Assembly: GCA_035648055.1 (NCBI GenBank)
Contig: DASRMF010000101.1
Coordinates: 1 to 18,570 of the forward strand
DNA: 18,570 bases
Direction of reading: 5' to 3'
Source of the DNA: Sediminicultor sp035648055
GTDB taxonomy: Bacteria; Atribacterota; Phoenicimicrobiia; Phoenicimicrobiales; Phoenicimicrobiaceae
Below the pieces are notes generated by a model. The model made no database searches. It had not been told where the DNA came from and saw only the letters and a list, made by a program, of their open reading frames with translations. Below are positions 1 to 6,477 of this stretch, piece by piece. Numbering within the stretch: position 1 is the first letter of the stretch; every line of letters starts with the position of its first letter. Made by a program: the position numbers and the translations under genes.

Positions 1-455
1 TAGGAGAAATGAGAGACCTGGAAACCATTTCCATGGCTTTAACTGCTGCCGAAACTGGGCATTTGGTATTCTCTACCCTTCATACCATTAGTGCCTCTGA
101 AACAATAGAAAGGATAATAGATGTATTCCCTCCTCACCAGCAAAATCAAATTAGAATGCAGCTTGCTGGTTCTCTATTAGGAGTAGTTGCTCAAACTCTA
201 TTACCTGACTTAGATGAAAAGGGAAGGGTTCCTGCCTTGGAAATAATGGTTGCTAACCCGGCAATTAGAAATCTAATTAGAGAAGGGAAAGCTTATCAAA
301 TTTCTTCAACCATACAGATTAGCAAGAAAGATGGAATGCAAAGTTTAGATCAATCATTAAAAGATTTGCTTATGGAGGGAAAAATTAGCCAGGAAGATGC
401 CCTGAAGAAAGCGGTTGATAAAAAGGCTTTCATGGATTATAGGTATAAATATTAA
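1..455 (+). CDS. pilT: Type IV pilus retraction ATPase PilT, 3' part only
   Basis: PilT is a hexameric cytoplasmic ATPase that depolymerises type IV pili and drives twitching and DNA uptake. The window opens inside its Walker B segment: the frame is open from base 3 and reads GEMRDLETI, followed by the His-box region (AAETGHLVFSTLHT). The ATG at base 9 is therefore an internal Met, not the start. The motif AIRNLIREGK in the C-terminal part is characteristic of PilT and separates it from PilB/GspE. The Walker A half lies outside the window. The gene ends in TAA, and hisS follows after a 29-bp gap that contains only the hisS ribosome binding site. The extension ATPase PilB is encoded about 8 kb downstream. 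The family call is secure; whether the upstream part is intact cannot be seen. Confidence 0.93.
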   Translation, partial: GEMRDLETISMALTAAETGHLVFSTLHTISASETIERIIDVFPPHQQNQIRMQLAGSLLGVVAQTLLPDLDEKGRVPALEIMVANPAIRNLIREGKAYQISSTIQISKKDGMQSLDQSLKDLLMEGKISQEDALKKAVDKKAFMDYRYKY

Positions 456-470
456 AATATTAAATTAAAA

Positions 471-477
471 GGAGAGG
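471..477 (+). promoter_or_regulatory. Ribosome binding site deciding the TTG start of hisS
   Basis: GGAGAGG lies 7 nt before the TTG at 485. No ATG or GTG in the hisS frame is nearer, and the protein from this TTG begins where HisRS family proteins usually begin. Confidence 0.7.
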
Positions 478-484
478 AATAATA

Positions 485-1735
485 TTGTTTGTTAAAGCTC
501 CTAAAGGGACACGAGATATTTTACCTGATGATATTTCAAAATGGTATTATGTCGAAAATGTAATAAAAGAGACACTAAATAAATACGGATACAAAGAAAT
601 AAGAACTCCATTCTTTGAATATACTGACCTTTTTGTCCGGGGGATAGGTGAATCAACTGATATAGTGACTAAAGAAATGTTCACTTTTCCCGATAGAAAA
701 GGTAGAAGCCTTACTTTACGGCCTGAAGGAACTGCTCCGGTAGTTAGGGCTTACTTAGAAAATAGTATGGGTAGAACTTCTAAAGTGATAAAGTTATTTT
801 ATCTTGGCCCAATGTTCAGATGCGAAAAACCACAAGCTGGTAGATTTCGACAGTTTAATCAATTTGGAATCGAAATCATTGGTACTAAATCTCCCGCTGC
901 GGATGCTGAAGTTATTATTACCGTTTTAGATGTTTATAAAAAACTGGGATTAAGAAATCTTGAAATATTAATAAACAGTGTGGGATGTAAAAAATGCAGA
1001 GTTAATTATGTCCAAAAATTAAAGAAATATCTAAAAAATAAAAAAGATTTTTTATGTTCCGAATGCAAGGAGAGGTATATCAAAAATCCTTTAAGAGTTT
1101 TAGATTGTAAAAAAGATAGCTGTAAAAGAATTATAGAAGAAGCTCCGGTGATTACTGAAAATCTTTGTCAGGAATGTGAATTGCATTTCGCAGAAGTTAA
1201 ATCATATCTTAATGACCAAAAAATTATATTTCGTGAAGACCCTCGATTGGTAAGGGGATTAGATTATTATACCAAAACCGCTTTTGAAATTATTTCGGGA
1301 GAATTAGGTGCGCAGAATGCTATTGGCGGTGGCGGCAGATATGATGATTTAGTTGAAGAGTTGGGTGGAAAGCCTACTCCAGCAGTAGGATTTGCCGCAG
1401 GGATAGAGAGAATGATTATTACTATGGATCAACAAAAGGTCAAATGGCCTGCGGAAAAGAGATTAGATATATTTGTAGCTAAGGTTGATGAAAAAAATAA
1501 AGCTGCAGCTTTTAGATTATTGCAAAAAATAAGAAATATCGGCTTGTCTGCTGATATGGATTATTCCGAAGGAAGCTTAAAATCACAAATGAGGATAGCT
1601 AATAAAATAGGAGCAAGATTTACCGTAATAGTTGGCGAAGAAGAATTATCTAAAAATATGGTAATACTCCGCAATATGCAAACCAAAGAACAAAAAGAAG
1701 TTAAGATAGATAACTTAATCAATGAATTAACATGA
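485..1735 (+). CDS. hisS: Histidyl-tRNA synthetase
   Basis: A class II aminoacyl-tRNA synthetase that attaches histidine to tRNA-His. The 416 residues match normal HisRS length. The N-terminus KAPKGTRDILP is the family signature. Motif 2 is at about 108-130 (GPMFRCEKPQAGRFRQF), the histidine-binding loops LVRGLDYYTKTAFE and GGGGRYDDL are at 255-268 and 281-289, and motif 3 (GFAAGIERM) is at 302-310. The anticodon-binding domain fills the C-terminus. The insertion domain has four cysteine pairs (168/171, 191/194, 208/213, 228/231), which suggests metal binding. The start is TTG at 485 behind GGAGAGG. It lies 29 bp after pilT and may be cotranscribed with it. An inverted-repeat element separates it from asnS. 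Confidence 0.96.
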   Translation: MFVKAPKGTRDILPDDISKWYYVENVIKETLNKYGYKEIRTPFFEYTDLFVRGIGESTDIVTKEMFTFPDRKGRSLTLRPEGTAPVVRAYLENSMGRTSKVIKLFYLGPMFRCEKPQAGRFRQFNQFGIEIIGTKSPAADAEVIITVLDVYKKLGLRNLEILINSVGCKKCRVNYVQKLKKYLKNKKDFLCSECKERYIKNPLRVLDCKKDSCKRIIEEAPVITENLCQECELHFAEVKSYLNDQKIIFREDPRLVRGLDYYTKTAFEIISGELGAQNAIGGGGRYDDLVEELGGKPTPAVGFAAGIERMIITMDQQKVKWPAEKRLDIFVAKVDEKNKAAAFRLLQKIRNIGLSADMDYSEGSLKSQMRIANKIGARFTVIVGEEELSKNMVILRNMQTKEQKEVKIDNLINELT

Positions 1736-1751
1736 AATAAATATAACGAGG

Positions 1752-1834
1752 AGGGGTCAGGTCTTGCAATGACACATTTTTCATCAATGCTTGCTTGTCG
1801 CTAAAAAAATGTCTCATTGCAAGACCTGACCCCT
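1752..1834 (+). repeat. 83-bp long inverted-repeat (REP/MITE-like) element
   Basis: Two 30-bp arms (1752-1781 and 1805-1834) are reverse complements with one mismatch (C at 1773). The arms start with AGGGGTCAGGTCTTGCAATG, and a 23-nt loop separates them. As RNA it would form a very stable hairpin ending 18 nt before the asnS start codon. No transposase is present. The arms resemble dispersed REP-like palindromes that I recall from other genomes, often linked to IS200-type (Y1) transposases; that link is from memory. A T-run does not follow the 3' arm, so it is not a standard terminator. The hairpin could still affect hisS-asnS readthrough or mRNA stability. Confidence 0.85.
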
Positions 1835-1839
1835 ATATC

Positions 1840-1845
1840 AGGAGG
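1840..1845 (+). promoter_or_regulatory. Ribosome binding site fixing the asnS start
   Basis: AGGAGG lies 7 nt before the ATG at 1853. It rules out a longer reading frame from a TTG at 1817, whose first codons lie inside the right arm of the inverted repeat. Confidence 0.85.
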
Positions 1846-1852
1846 AAAGGAT

Positions 1853-3148
1853 ATGGAAATTATAAGGGTAAGTGATATTAAAAATTATGAAGGAAAAGAA
1901 GTTGAAATTAGAGGATGGCTATATAATAGACGCTCAAGTGGGAAAATAAAATTCTTAATTGTTAGGGATGGAACAGGTTTTGTTCAAGGCACTCTCATTA
2001 AAAATGAAATGGATGAAAATATTTTTGATAAAGCCGACAACATTAATTACGAATCATCAATTAAAATATCAGGGGTAGTTAAAGAAGAAAAGAGAGTTCC
2101 TTTGGGATATGAAGTTTTAGTAAAAAACATTGAGGTTATAAGTGAAGCTGAAGATAACTATCCAATTTCTTTAAAAGAACATGGAGTGGGATATTTAATG
2201 GATTATCGCCATCTATGGTTAAGATCACCCCGGCAACACGCCATTTTAAGAATAAGAGCAGAGATAATCAAATCTATTCGAGATTTTTTGGACAACAACG
2301 GTTTTATATTGATGGATACACCGATACTTACTCCTGCAGCTTGCGAAGGAACCACTACTTTATTCGAGACTCAATATTTTGATGATAAGGCATACCTTAC
2401 ACAAAGTGGACAACTTTACAATGAGGCAACTGCTGCAGCTTTTGGAAAAGTATACTGTTTTGGACCAACTTTTCGAGCTGAAAAATCTAAAACCAGAAGA
2501 CACCTAATGGAATTTTGGATGGTTGAACCGGAAGCATCCTATGTGGATTTTGAAGAAAACAACGAAATACAAGAGAATATGATAGCTTATATTGTAAAAC
2601 AAGTGTTGGAAAAGAAAAAAAATGAATTGAAATTGCTAGAAAGAGACGTATCCAAATTAGAACTCATTAAAACGCCTTTTCCCAGGATTTCCTATGATGA
2701 AGCAATAGATATTCTGAAAAAGAATGGTGTAAAAGTTGAATGGGGAGATGATTTTGGTGGAGAAGATGAAACAATTTTATCAAATAAATTCGATAGACCT
2801 GTATTTGTTTGTGGGTATCCTGTAAAGTGTAAGGCTTTTTATATGAAGCCTGACCCAAAGAGAGAAGATGTCGTATTAGGTGCTGATCTTTTAGCCCCGG
2901 AAGGATATGGAGAAATTATCGGGGGCGGACAAAGAATTGATGATTATGAATTATTAGAAAAAAGGCTTAAAGAGCATAAATTACCAAGAGAAAAGTACGA
3001 GTGGTATTTAGATTTAAGAAAATATGGGTCAGTCCCTCATTCTGGATTTGGTTTGGGAATAGAAAGAACCGTTGCCTGGATATGTGGTTTAAGCCATATT
3101 CGCGAAACCATTCCTTTCCCGAGAATGCTAAATAAGATTTATCCATAA
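1853..3148 (+). CDS. asnS: Asparaginyl-tRNA synthetase
   Basis: A class IIb synthetase that charges tRNA-Asn directly with asparagine. It is 431 residues from the ATG at 1853. An N-terminal OB-fold anticodon-binding domain (about 1-100, GWLYNRRSSGKIKFLIVRDG) precedes the catalytic domain. Motif 2 is at 207-227 (FRAEKSKTRRHLMEFWMVEP). The GGGQRID loop is at 357-363, and motif 3 with its tail is at 398-424 (GFGLGIERTVAWICGLSH, then RETIPFPR). The ending RETIPFPRMLNKIYP is the usual AsnRS terminus, which separates it from AspRS. It lies between hisS and aspS. Its presence means the cell need not rely only on the Asp-tRNA-Asn amidotransferase route. The 5' side is framed by a strong hairpin (1752-1834). 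Confidence 0.95.
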   Translation: MEIIRVSDIKNYEGKEVEIRGWLYNRRSSGKIKFLIVRDGTGFVQGTLIKNEMDENIFDKADNINYESSIKISGVVKEEKRVPLGYEVLVKNIEVISEAEDNYPISLKEHGVGYLMDYRHLWLRSPRQHAILRIRAEIIKSIRDFLDNNGFILMDTPILTPAACEGTTTLFETQYFDDKAYLTQSGQLYNEATAAAFGKVYCFGPTFRAEKSKTRRHLMEFWMVEPEASYVDFEENNEIQENMIAYIVKQVLEKKKNELKLLERDVSKLELIKTPFPRISYDEAIDILKKNGVKVEWGDDFGGEDETILSNKFDRPVFVCGYPVKCKAFYMKPDPKREDVVLGADLLAPEGYGEIIGGGQRIDDYELLEKRLKEHKLPREKYEWYLDLRKYGSVPHSGFGLGIERTVAWICGLSHIRETIPFPRMLNKIYP

Positions 3149-3153
3149 AAGAA

Positions 3154-3180
3154 ATACGCGATACGCAATACGCAATACGA
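3154..3180 (+). repeat. Short tandem word repeat, ATACGC(A/G) type
   Basis: This stretch is built of ATACGCGATACGCAATACGC-type units of about 7 bp. It fills the asnS-aspS gap between the asnS stop and the aspS ribosome binding site (AAGGAG, 3184-3189). The 18-mer ACGCGATACGCAATACGC at 3156-3173 recurs exactly at 14074-14091 in front of nrdD. Confidence 0.8.
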
Positions 3181-3200
3181 ATAAAGGAGCATAGACTAAA

Positions 3201-5015
3201 ATGAAAAAATCAAAAGAATTTATAGAACCTATGGGCTCTTGGAAGAAAACTAATTCCTGTGGAGAGCTGCGGAAAAATAATACAGGGGAAGAAGTAATCT
3301 TAATGGGCTGGGCGCAGAGCAGAAGAGATCACGGTGGTTTGATTTTTATTGACTTAAGAGACCGCGAAGGGATAACACAAATTGTATTTGATCCGGAAGA
3401 TTCTGCTGAAGCACATAAAAAAGCCCACATCATCAAAAATGAGTATGTGCTTGCAGCTAAGGGGAAGGTTGTTTCTCGTTTGGCTGGTTCTATAAATCCT
3501 AATATGCCGACCGGGGAGATCGAAATCAAAGTCAGCCAGGTAAAAATATTAAATGCTTCCGACACCCTGCCTTTTAATATAGATGATAGGATAGAAATAA
3601 ATGATAATTTAAGATTAAAATATAGATATCTGGATTTAAGACAGCTAAAGATGCAAAGAAATTTGCGATTAAGACACCAGGTCTGTATGGAAATTAGAAA
3701 TTACTTAAACAGTAAAAGTTTTTTAGATATAGAAACACCTTTTTTAACTAAAAGTACACCGGAAGGAGCTAGAGATTATATAGTCCCCAGTAGAGTGAAT
3801 CCGGGTAAATTTTATGCTCTGCCACAATCTCCTCAATTATTTAAACAATTGTTAATGGTTGCAGGATTTGAAAAATATTACCAGATAGTAAGGTGTTTTC
3901 GGGACGAAGATTTAAGAGCTGATCGGGCACCAGAATTCACTCAGCTTGATATGGAAATGTCTTTTGTTGATAGAGATGATATATTTAATTTAGTAGAGGA
4001 AATGTTTGCCTATATATTTAATAAATTGTTTAACGTTAAAATAAAAATTCCTTTTAGAAAAATGGATTATCAAGAAGCAATTTCAAGATACGGTGCAGAT
4101 AAACCTGACTTAAGATTTGGAATGGAGATAATAAACTTAACTGAAATATTTCAAAAAAGCTCCTTCAAAGTATTTGAAGAAGTGATTAAAAATAAAGGGG
4201 AAATATGTGCTATAAAAGTTGAAAGTGACGAGGAATTTTCTCGAAAGAAACTGGATGATTTACAATTATTCATTACTTCATTTGGCGCAAAAGGATTAGC
4301 CTATATAAAAATTAAAAAAGGAATAGATTTTCAATCTTCCATAGCCAAGTTTATTTCTTCCGAAGAGATAGAGAAAATAAAACTTAAAACTAATGCAAAC
4401 CCTGGAGACCTTATCTTAATTGTTGCTGACCAAGCGAAAGTAGCCTATGAAGCATTGGGAGGTTTAAGATTAAAATTAGCCAAAGATTTAAACCTTATTA
4501 ATAAGGATAAAAGAGAATTTAATTTTCTCTGGGTTACAAATTTTCCTTTGTTAGAATATAACCCGGAGGAAAAAAGATATGAATCGGTTCATCATCCTTT
4601 TACAGCTCCTCTGGACGAAGATGTTAAATTATTGGATACTAATCCTTTGAAAGTACGTTCAAAGGCATATGATTTAGTACTTAATGGGAACGAAATTGGT
4701 GGAGGAAGTATTAGAATACACAATAACGATCTTCAAAAAACAATTTTTAGATTATTAGGAATAGACGATAAAAGGGCTGAACAAAAATTTGGATTCTTAT
4801 TGCAAGCCTTAAAATATGGAGCACCACCACATGGAGGGATTGCCTTTGGTTTGGATAGAATGGTTATGCTTTTAGCCGGTGCTTCCTCAATCAGAGAAGT
4901 AATTGCCTTCCCCAAGACTCAGAAGGCCACCTGTCTATTAACTGATGCTCCATCTGAAGTAGATCAGACACAATTAAAGGAACTTCATATTAAGTTAGAT
5001 TTACCGCGAAAATAG
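3201..5015 (+). CDS. aspS: Aspartyl-tRNA synthetase (bacterial type)
   Basis: A class IIb synthetase that attaches aspartate to tRNA-Asp. At 604 residues it has the normal bacterial length and includes the GAD insertion domain (about 295-425). The OB-fold anticodon domain carries GWAQSRRDHGGLIFIDLRDR at 36-55. Motif 2 is at 233-255 (FRDEDLRADRAPEFTQLD), the GNEIGGGSIRIH segment at 496-507 and motif 3 at 546-557 (GIAFGLDRMVML). AAGGAG lies 11 nt before the ATG. About 14 residues precede the point where most AspRS proteins start, so a slightly later start is possible, but the ATG at 3231 lacks a ribosome binding site. The RRDHGG stretch resembles that of some nondiscriminating AspRS enzymes, but I cannot assign specificity. 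The stop codon TAG is itself the first triplet of a tandem TAGCGTATAGCGTATAG repeat. Confidence 0.96.
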   Translation: MKKSKEFIEPMGSWKKTNSCGELRKNNTGEEVILMGWAQSRRDHGGLIFIDLRDREGITQIVFDPEDSAEAHKKAHIIKNEYVLAAKGKVVSRLAGSINPNMPTGEIEIKVSQVKILNASDTLPFNIDDRIEINDNLRLKYRYLDLRQLKMQRNLRLRHQVCMEIRNYLNSKSFLDIETPFLTKSTPEGARDYIVPSRVNPGKFYALPQSPQLFKQLLMVAGFEKYYQIVRCFRDEDLRADRAPEFTQLDMEMSFVDRDDIFNLVEEMFAYIFNKLFNVKIKIPFRKMDYQEAISRYGADKPDLRFGMEIINLTEIFQKSSFKVFEEVIKNKGEICAIKVESDEEFSRKKLDDLQLFITSFGAKGLAYIKIKKGIDFQSSIAKFISSEEIEKIKLKTNANPGDLILIVADQAKVAYEALGGLRLKLAKDLNLINKDKREFNFLWVTNFPLLEYNPEEKRYESVHHPFTAPLDEDVKLLDTNPLKVRSKAYDLVLNGNEIGGGSIRIHNNDLQKTIFRLLGIDDKRAEQKFGFLLQALKYGAPPHGGIAFGLDRMVMLLAGASSIREVIAFPKTQKATCLLTDAPSEVDQTQLKELHIKLDLPRK

Positions 5016-5216
5016 CGTATAGCGTATAGAAATATAGTATCGCGTATAAAATACAGTAATGAGTGATAAGTAATGAGTAATAAGATTATCCTCTATTTAA
5101 TAATTTACGAGATATGAATTTTGAATTCTCTTTTCTGTCTTCTGAATTCAATTTTCTTAACCAGTTAACTAGGTAACAACTAACTATCTAACTAAATACG
5201 AGATACGAGATACGAG
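5013..5216 (+). repeat. Mosaic of short intergenic word repeats
   Basis: From the aspS stop codon onward the gap is packed with several repeat types. These are TAGCGTATAGCGTATAG (5013-5029), a GTATCGCGTATA unit, AATGAGTGATAAGTAATGAG-type DNA (5047-5087), GAATTTTGAATTC-like DNA, TAACCAGTTAACTAGGTAAC (5158-5177) and ATACGAG triplets (5196-5216). The segment at 5067-5087 is repeated as an exact 21-bp inverted copy at 8662-8682, and 5047-5060 as an inverted 14-bp copy at 17641-17654. I see no coding potential or terminator here. Confidence 0.75.
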
Positions 5217-5223
5217 CTTGATA

Positions 5224-5252
5224 TTGAAAGATACAATAAGGTGTGATATTAT
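5224..5252 (+). promoter_or_regulatory. Sigma-70-type promoter for the 6S RNA gene
   Basis: The -35 is TTGAAA (5224-5229) and the -10 is TATTAT (5247-5252), with a 17-bp spacer. A TG at 5244-5245 makes an extended -10 (TGATATTAT). The predicted transcription start is near 5258-5259, 20 nt before the closing stem of the RNA. Confidence 0.65.
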
Positions 5253-5257
5253 AAGAA

Positions 5258-5505
5258 TAAAGAAAATATCTGAATTACCCTGCTGTGCTCGTGCTGATTG
5301 ATTAAGTTTTGAACCAACACTATATAAAGAGGGATCGAGCTCTAAATGTAGAATGTAGGCCTAAGGTAAGTCTCCCTCCATCGGAGGAAAGGCAAATACC
5401 TAACGTTAGCTACTGGTTGACGCGGAAATGTAAAGCATTTAGGTAGATACCCACCTGTTTGAGGACAGGTATCAAAACCTAACGCACACGACATAGCGGG
5501 GTTTT
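5258..5505 (+). ncRNA. ssrS: 6S RNA (RNA polymerase-binding regulatory RNA)
   Basis: 6S RNA mimics an open promoter, binds the sigma-70 holoenzyme and changes transcription in slow growth. The evidence is a long closing stem between CCCTGCTGTGCTCGTG (5278-5293) and CACACGACATAGCGGGG (5485-5501), with sequence close to the closing stem of known 6S RNAs (compare CUCUGAGAUGUUCGC / GCGGCAUCUCGGAG of E. coli, recalled). Inside are AACCA/TGGTT pairing, an apical CCTCCATCGGAGG hairpin, AAATG/CATTT (5426-5440) and GATA...ACCTGT/ACAGGTATC (5446-5473). A dedicated promoter lies just upstream, and fau follows, the classical 6S neighbour. Outer GAATAAA (5255-5261) and TTTATTC (5510-5516) could lengthen the stem. 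The ends are approximate and the length is slightly above typical. It is not RNase P, SRP RNA or tmRNA. Confidence 0.78.
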
Positions 5506-5647
5506 ATAATTTATTCTTGATAATACAAACTTTTGTGGGGTAGTTTAAGAAAGAAAAGATATTTATTGTTTTTGTTTTCCTATCTTCTTTTTCCTATAGT
5601 ACTTTTCTTTGTTTTTACTTGATACTCGATACTTTCTTTTTATAACT
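5506..5647 (+). other. T-rich gap between 6S RNA and fau
   Basis: This gap is pyrimidine-rich on the + strand with no credible gene. It holds one inverted copy of the GTATCGAGTAT word (GATACTCGATACT, 5621-5633). A reading frame open from 5609 runs through this DNA into fau, but its first 26 residues are low-complexity and it has no ribosome binding site. Confidence 0.55.
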
Positions 5648-5676
5648 TTGACAAAAATACCAAATAACTATATTAT
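5648..5676 (+). promoter_or_regulatory. Strong sigma-70-type promoter almost abutting fau
   Basis: The -35 is TTGACA (5648-5653, perfect consensus) and the -10 is TATTAT (5671-5676), spaced 17 bp. An overlapping TATAAT (5674-5679) would have 20-bp spacing. The predicted transcription start near 5683 leaves a leader of only about 3-5 nt before the ATG at 5687. Confidence 0.7.
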
Positions 5677-5686
5677 AATAAAAATT

Positions 5687-6280
5687 ATGAACAAAGAAGA
5701 AATACGAAGGAATATATTAAAAAAAAGGCTTTCCCTGTCTTCTGAAGAGGTAAAAAATAAAAGTCAACAAATATTTTTACGCTTGGCTGAGACCGTAGAG
5801 TATAGAAATTCCCAAAATATTATGTTTTATGTTGCTACCAGAAGTGAAGTGCAGACCGAAGAAATGATTAAAATATCTGTACAAGTAGGTAAAAATATTT
5901 TTGTTCCCATTATCCTAACAGAATGCATTAATTTAGCTCCTTCGAAAATATACGATTTTGATAATGAATTAGAAAAAGGCAAAAAGGGGATTTTGGAACC
6001 GAAGAGAGAATATTATAGATTGTTTCCCCCGGAAGATATAGATTTAATAATAATACCCGGAGTCGCTTTTGATTTAAGCGGAAATAGAATTGGTAGGGGT
6101 TTCGGATATTACGATAATTTTTTAAGAAAAGTTCGCTCTTCTGCTAAAATTGTCGCTTTAGCTTTTGAAATGCAGACAGTAAAAAAAATACCCAATGATA
6201 AAAATGATATCCCGGTACATAAAATAATTACTGAGAAGAGAATAATTAATAGTATCGAGTATATAGTACCGGATATATAG
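5687..6280 (+). CDS. fau: 5-formyltetrahydrofolate cyclo-ligase
   Basis: Converts 5-formyl-THF to 5,10-methenyl-THF with ATP and so returns stored folate to one-carbon metabolism (YgfA/MTHFS family). It is 197 residues from the ATG at 5687. The N-terminus is family-like (NKEEIRRNILKKRLSLS, ATP-binding basic region). The signature PGVAFDLSGNRIGRGFGYYD is at 124-143. The conserved domain ends near ITEKRII (181-187). The last residues (SIEYIV) are encoded by a copy of an intergenic repeat (6251-6268), so the repeat seems to have supplied the C-terminal tail. No Shine-Dalgarno sequence precedes the ATG, and the promoter sits immediately upstream, so translation is probably leaderless or nearly so. 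The 6S RNA gene lies directly upstream, as in many bacteria. Confidence 0.93.
   Translation: MNKEEIRRNILKKRLSLSSEEVKNKSQQIFLRLAETVEYRNSQNIMFYVATRSEVQTEEMIKISVQVGKNIFVPIILTECINLAPSKIYDFDNELEKGKKGILEPKREYYRLFPPEDIDLIIIPGVAFDLSGNRIGRGFGYYDNFLRKVRSSAKIVALAFEMQTVKKIPNDKNDIPVHKIITEKRIINSIEYIVPDI
6251..6268 (+). repeat. Repeat word inside the 3' end of fau
   Basis: AGTATCGAGTATATAGTA is identical to 10422-10439 (after pilB) and 13189-13206 (after alaS). Here it is read in frame as the last codons of fau; in the other two places it lies outside genes. Confidence 0.85.
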
Positions 6281-6284
6281 TTAT

Positions 6285-6325
6285 TAAATTAACCAATTTA
6301 CCTATTTACCAATTGCCCAATTAAA
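6285..6325 (+). repeat. CCAATTTACC-type intergenic word repeat
   Basis: AAATTAACCAATTTACCTAT followed by TTACCAATTGCCCAATTA is a low-complexity series of CCAATT/ACC words. The gap at 17570-17610 has a related series (GCCAATTCACCGATTTCCCG). Confidence 0.55.
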
Positions 6326-6360
6326 GATATAAGTTGCAGATTACGGGTTTAAAAAAAGTA

Positions 6361-6384
6361 GTAGGGGCGTATTGCATACGCCCT
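6361..6384 (+). repeat. GTAGGGGC-type hairpin element, copy 1
   Basis: The 8-bp perfect stem GGGCGTAT/ATACGCCC (6365-6372 and 6376-6383) has a 3-nt loop. It is preceded by GTAGG, as in the element at 10465-10488. There is no T-run, so it is a palindromic repeat rather than a terminator. Confidence 0.75.
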
Positions 6385-6396
6385 GATAAGCTGGTT

Positions 6397-6434
6397 TGTC
6401 ATTGCGAGCGACCGAAGGGAGCGCGGCAATCTCA
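6397..6434 (+). repeat. GTCATTGCGAG-type dispersed palindromic repeat
   Basis: A GC-rich 38-bp element begins TGTCATTGCGAGCGACCGAA and ends GCGGCAATCTCAT. Imperfect terminal pairing is ATTGC (6401-6405) with GCAAT (6426-6430). I recall near-identical sequences scattered through many unrelated bacterial genomes. It lies 44 bp before the rpsA start and accounts for the spurious upstream extension of that reading frame. Confidence 0.75.
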
Positions 6435-6461
6435 TCCGACGAAAAACGATATACAAGAAAA

Positions 6462-6467
6462 GGAAGG
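6462..6467 (+). promoter_or_regulatory. Ribosome binding site fixing the rpsA start
   Basis: GGAAGG lies 10 nt before the ATG at 6478. The frame stays open back to 6334, but those codons translate two repeat elements, so 6478 is the start. Confidence 0.75.
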
Positions 6468-6477
6468 ATGTAAGACT

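Noticed and set aside
1817..1852. Upstream in-frame extension of asnS
   Set aside because: The codons lie within the inverted-repeat arm, and the AGGAGG at 1840-1845 points to the ATG at 1853.
5376..5400. RNase P-like GGAGGAAAGGC string
   Set aside because: Other RNase P core elements and the roughly 350-nt length are missing; it fits the apical part of the 6S RNA.
5609..5686. Upstream in-frame extension of fau
   Set aside because: It passes through the promoter and T-rich DNA, lacks a ribosome binding site, and the family-typical N-terminus starts at 5687.
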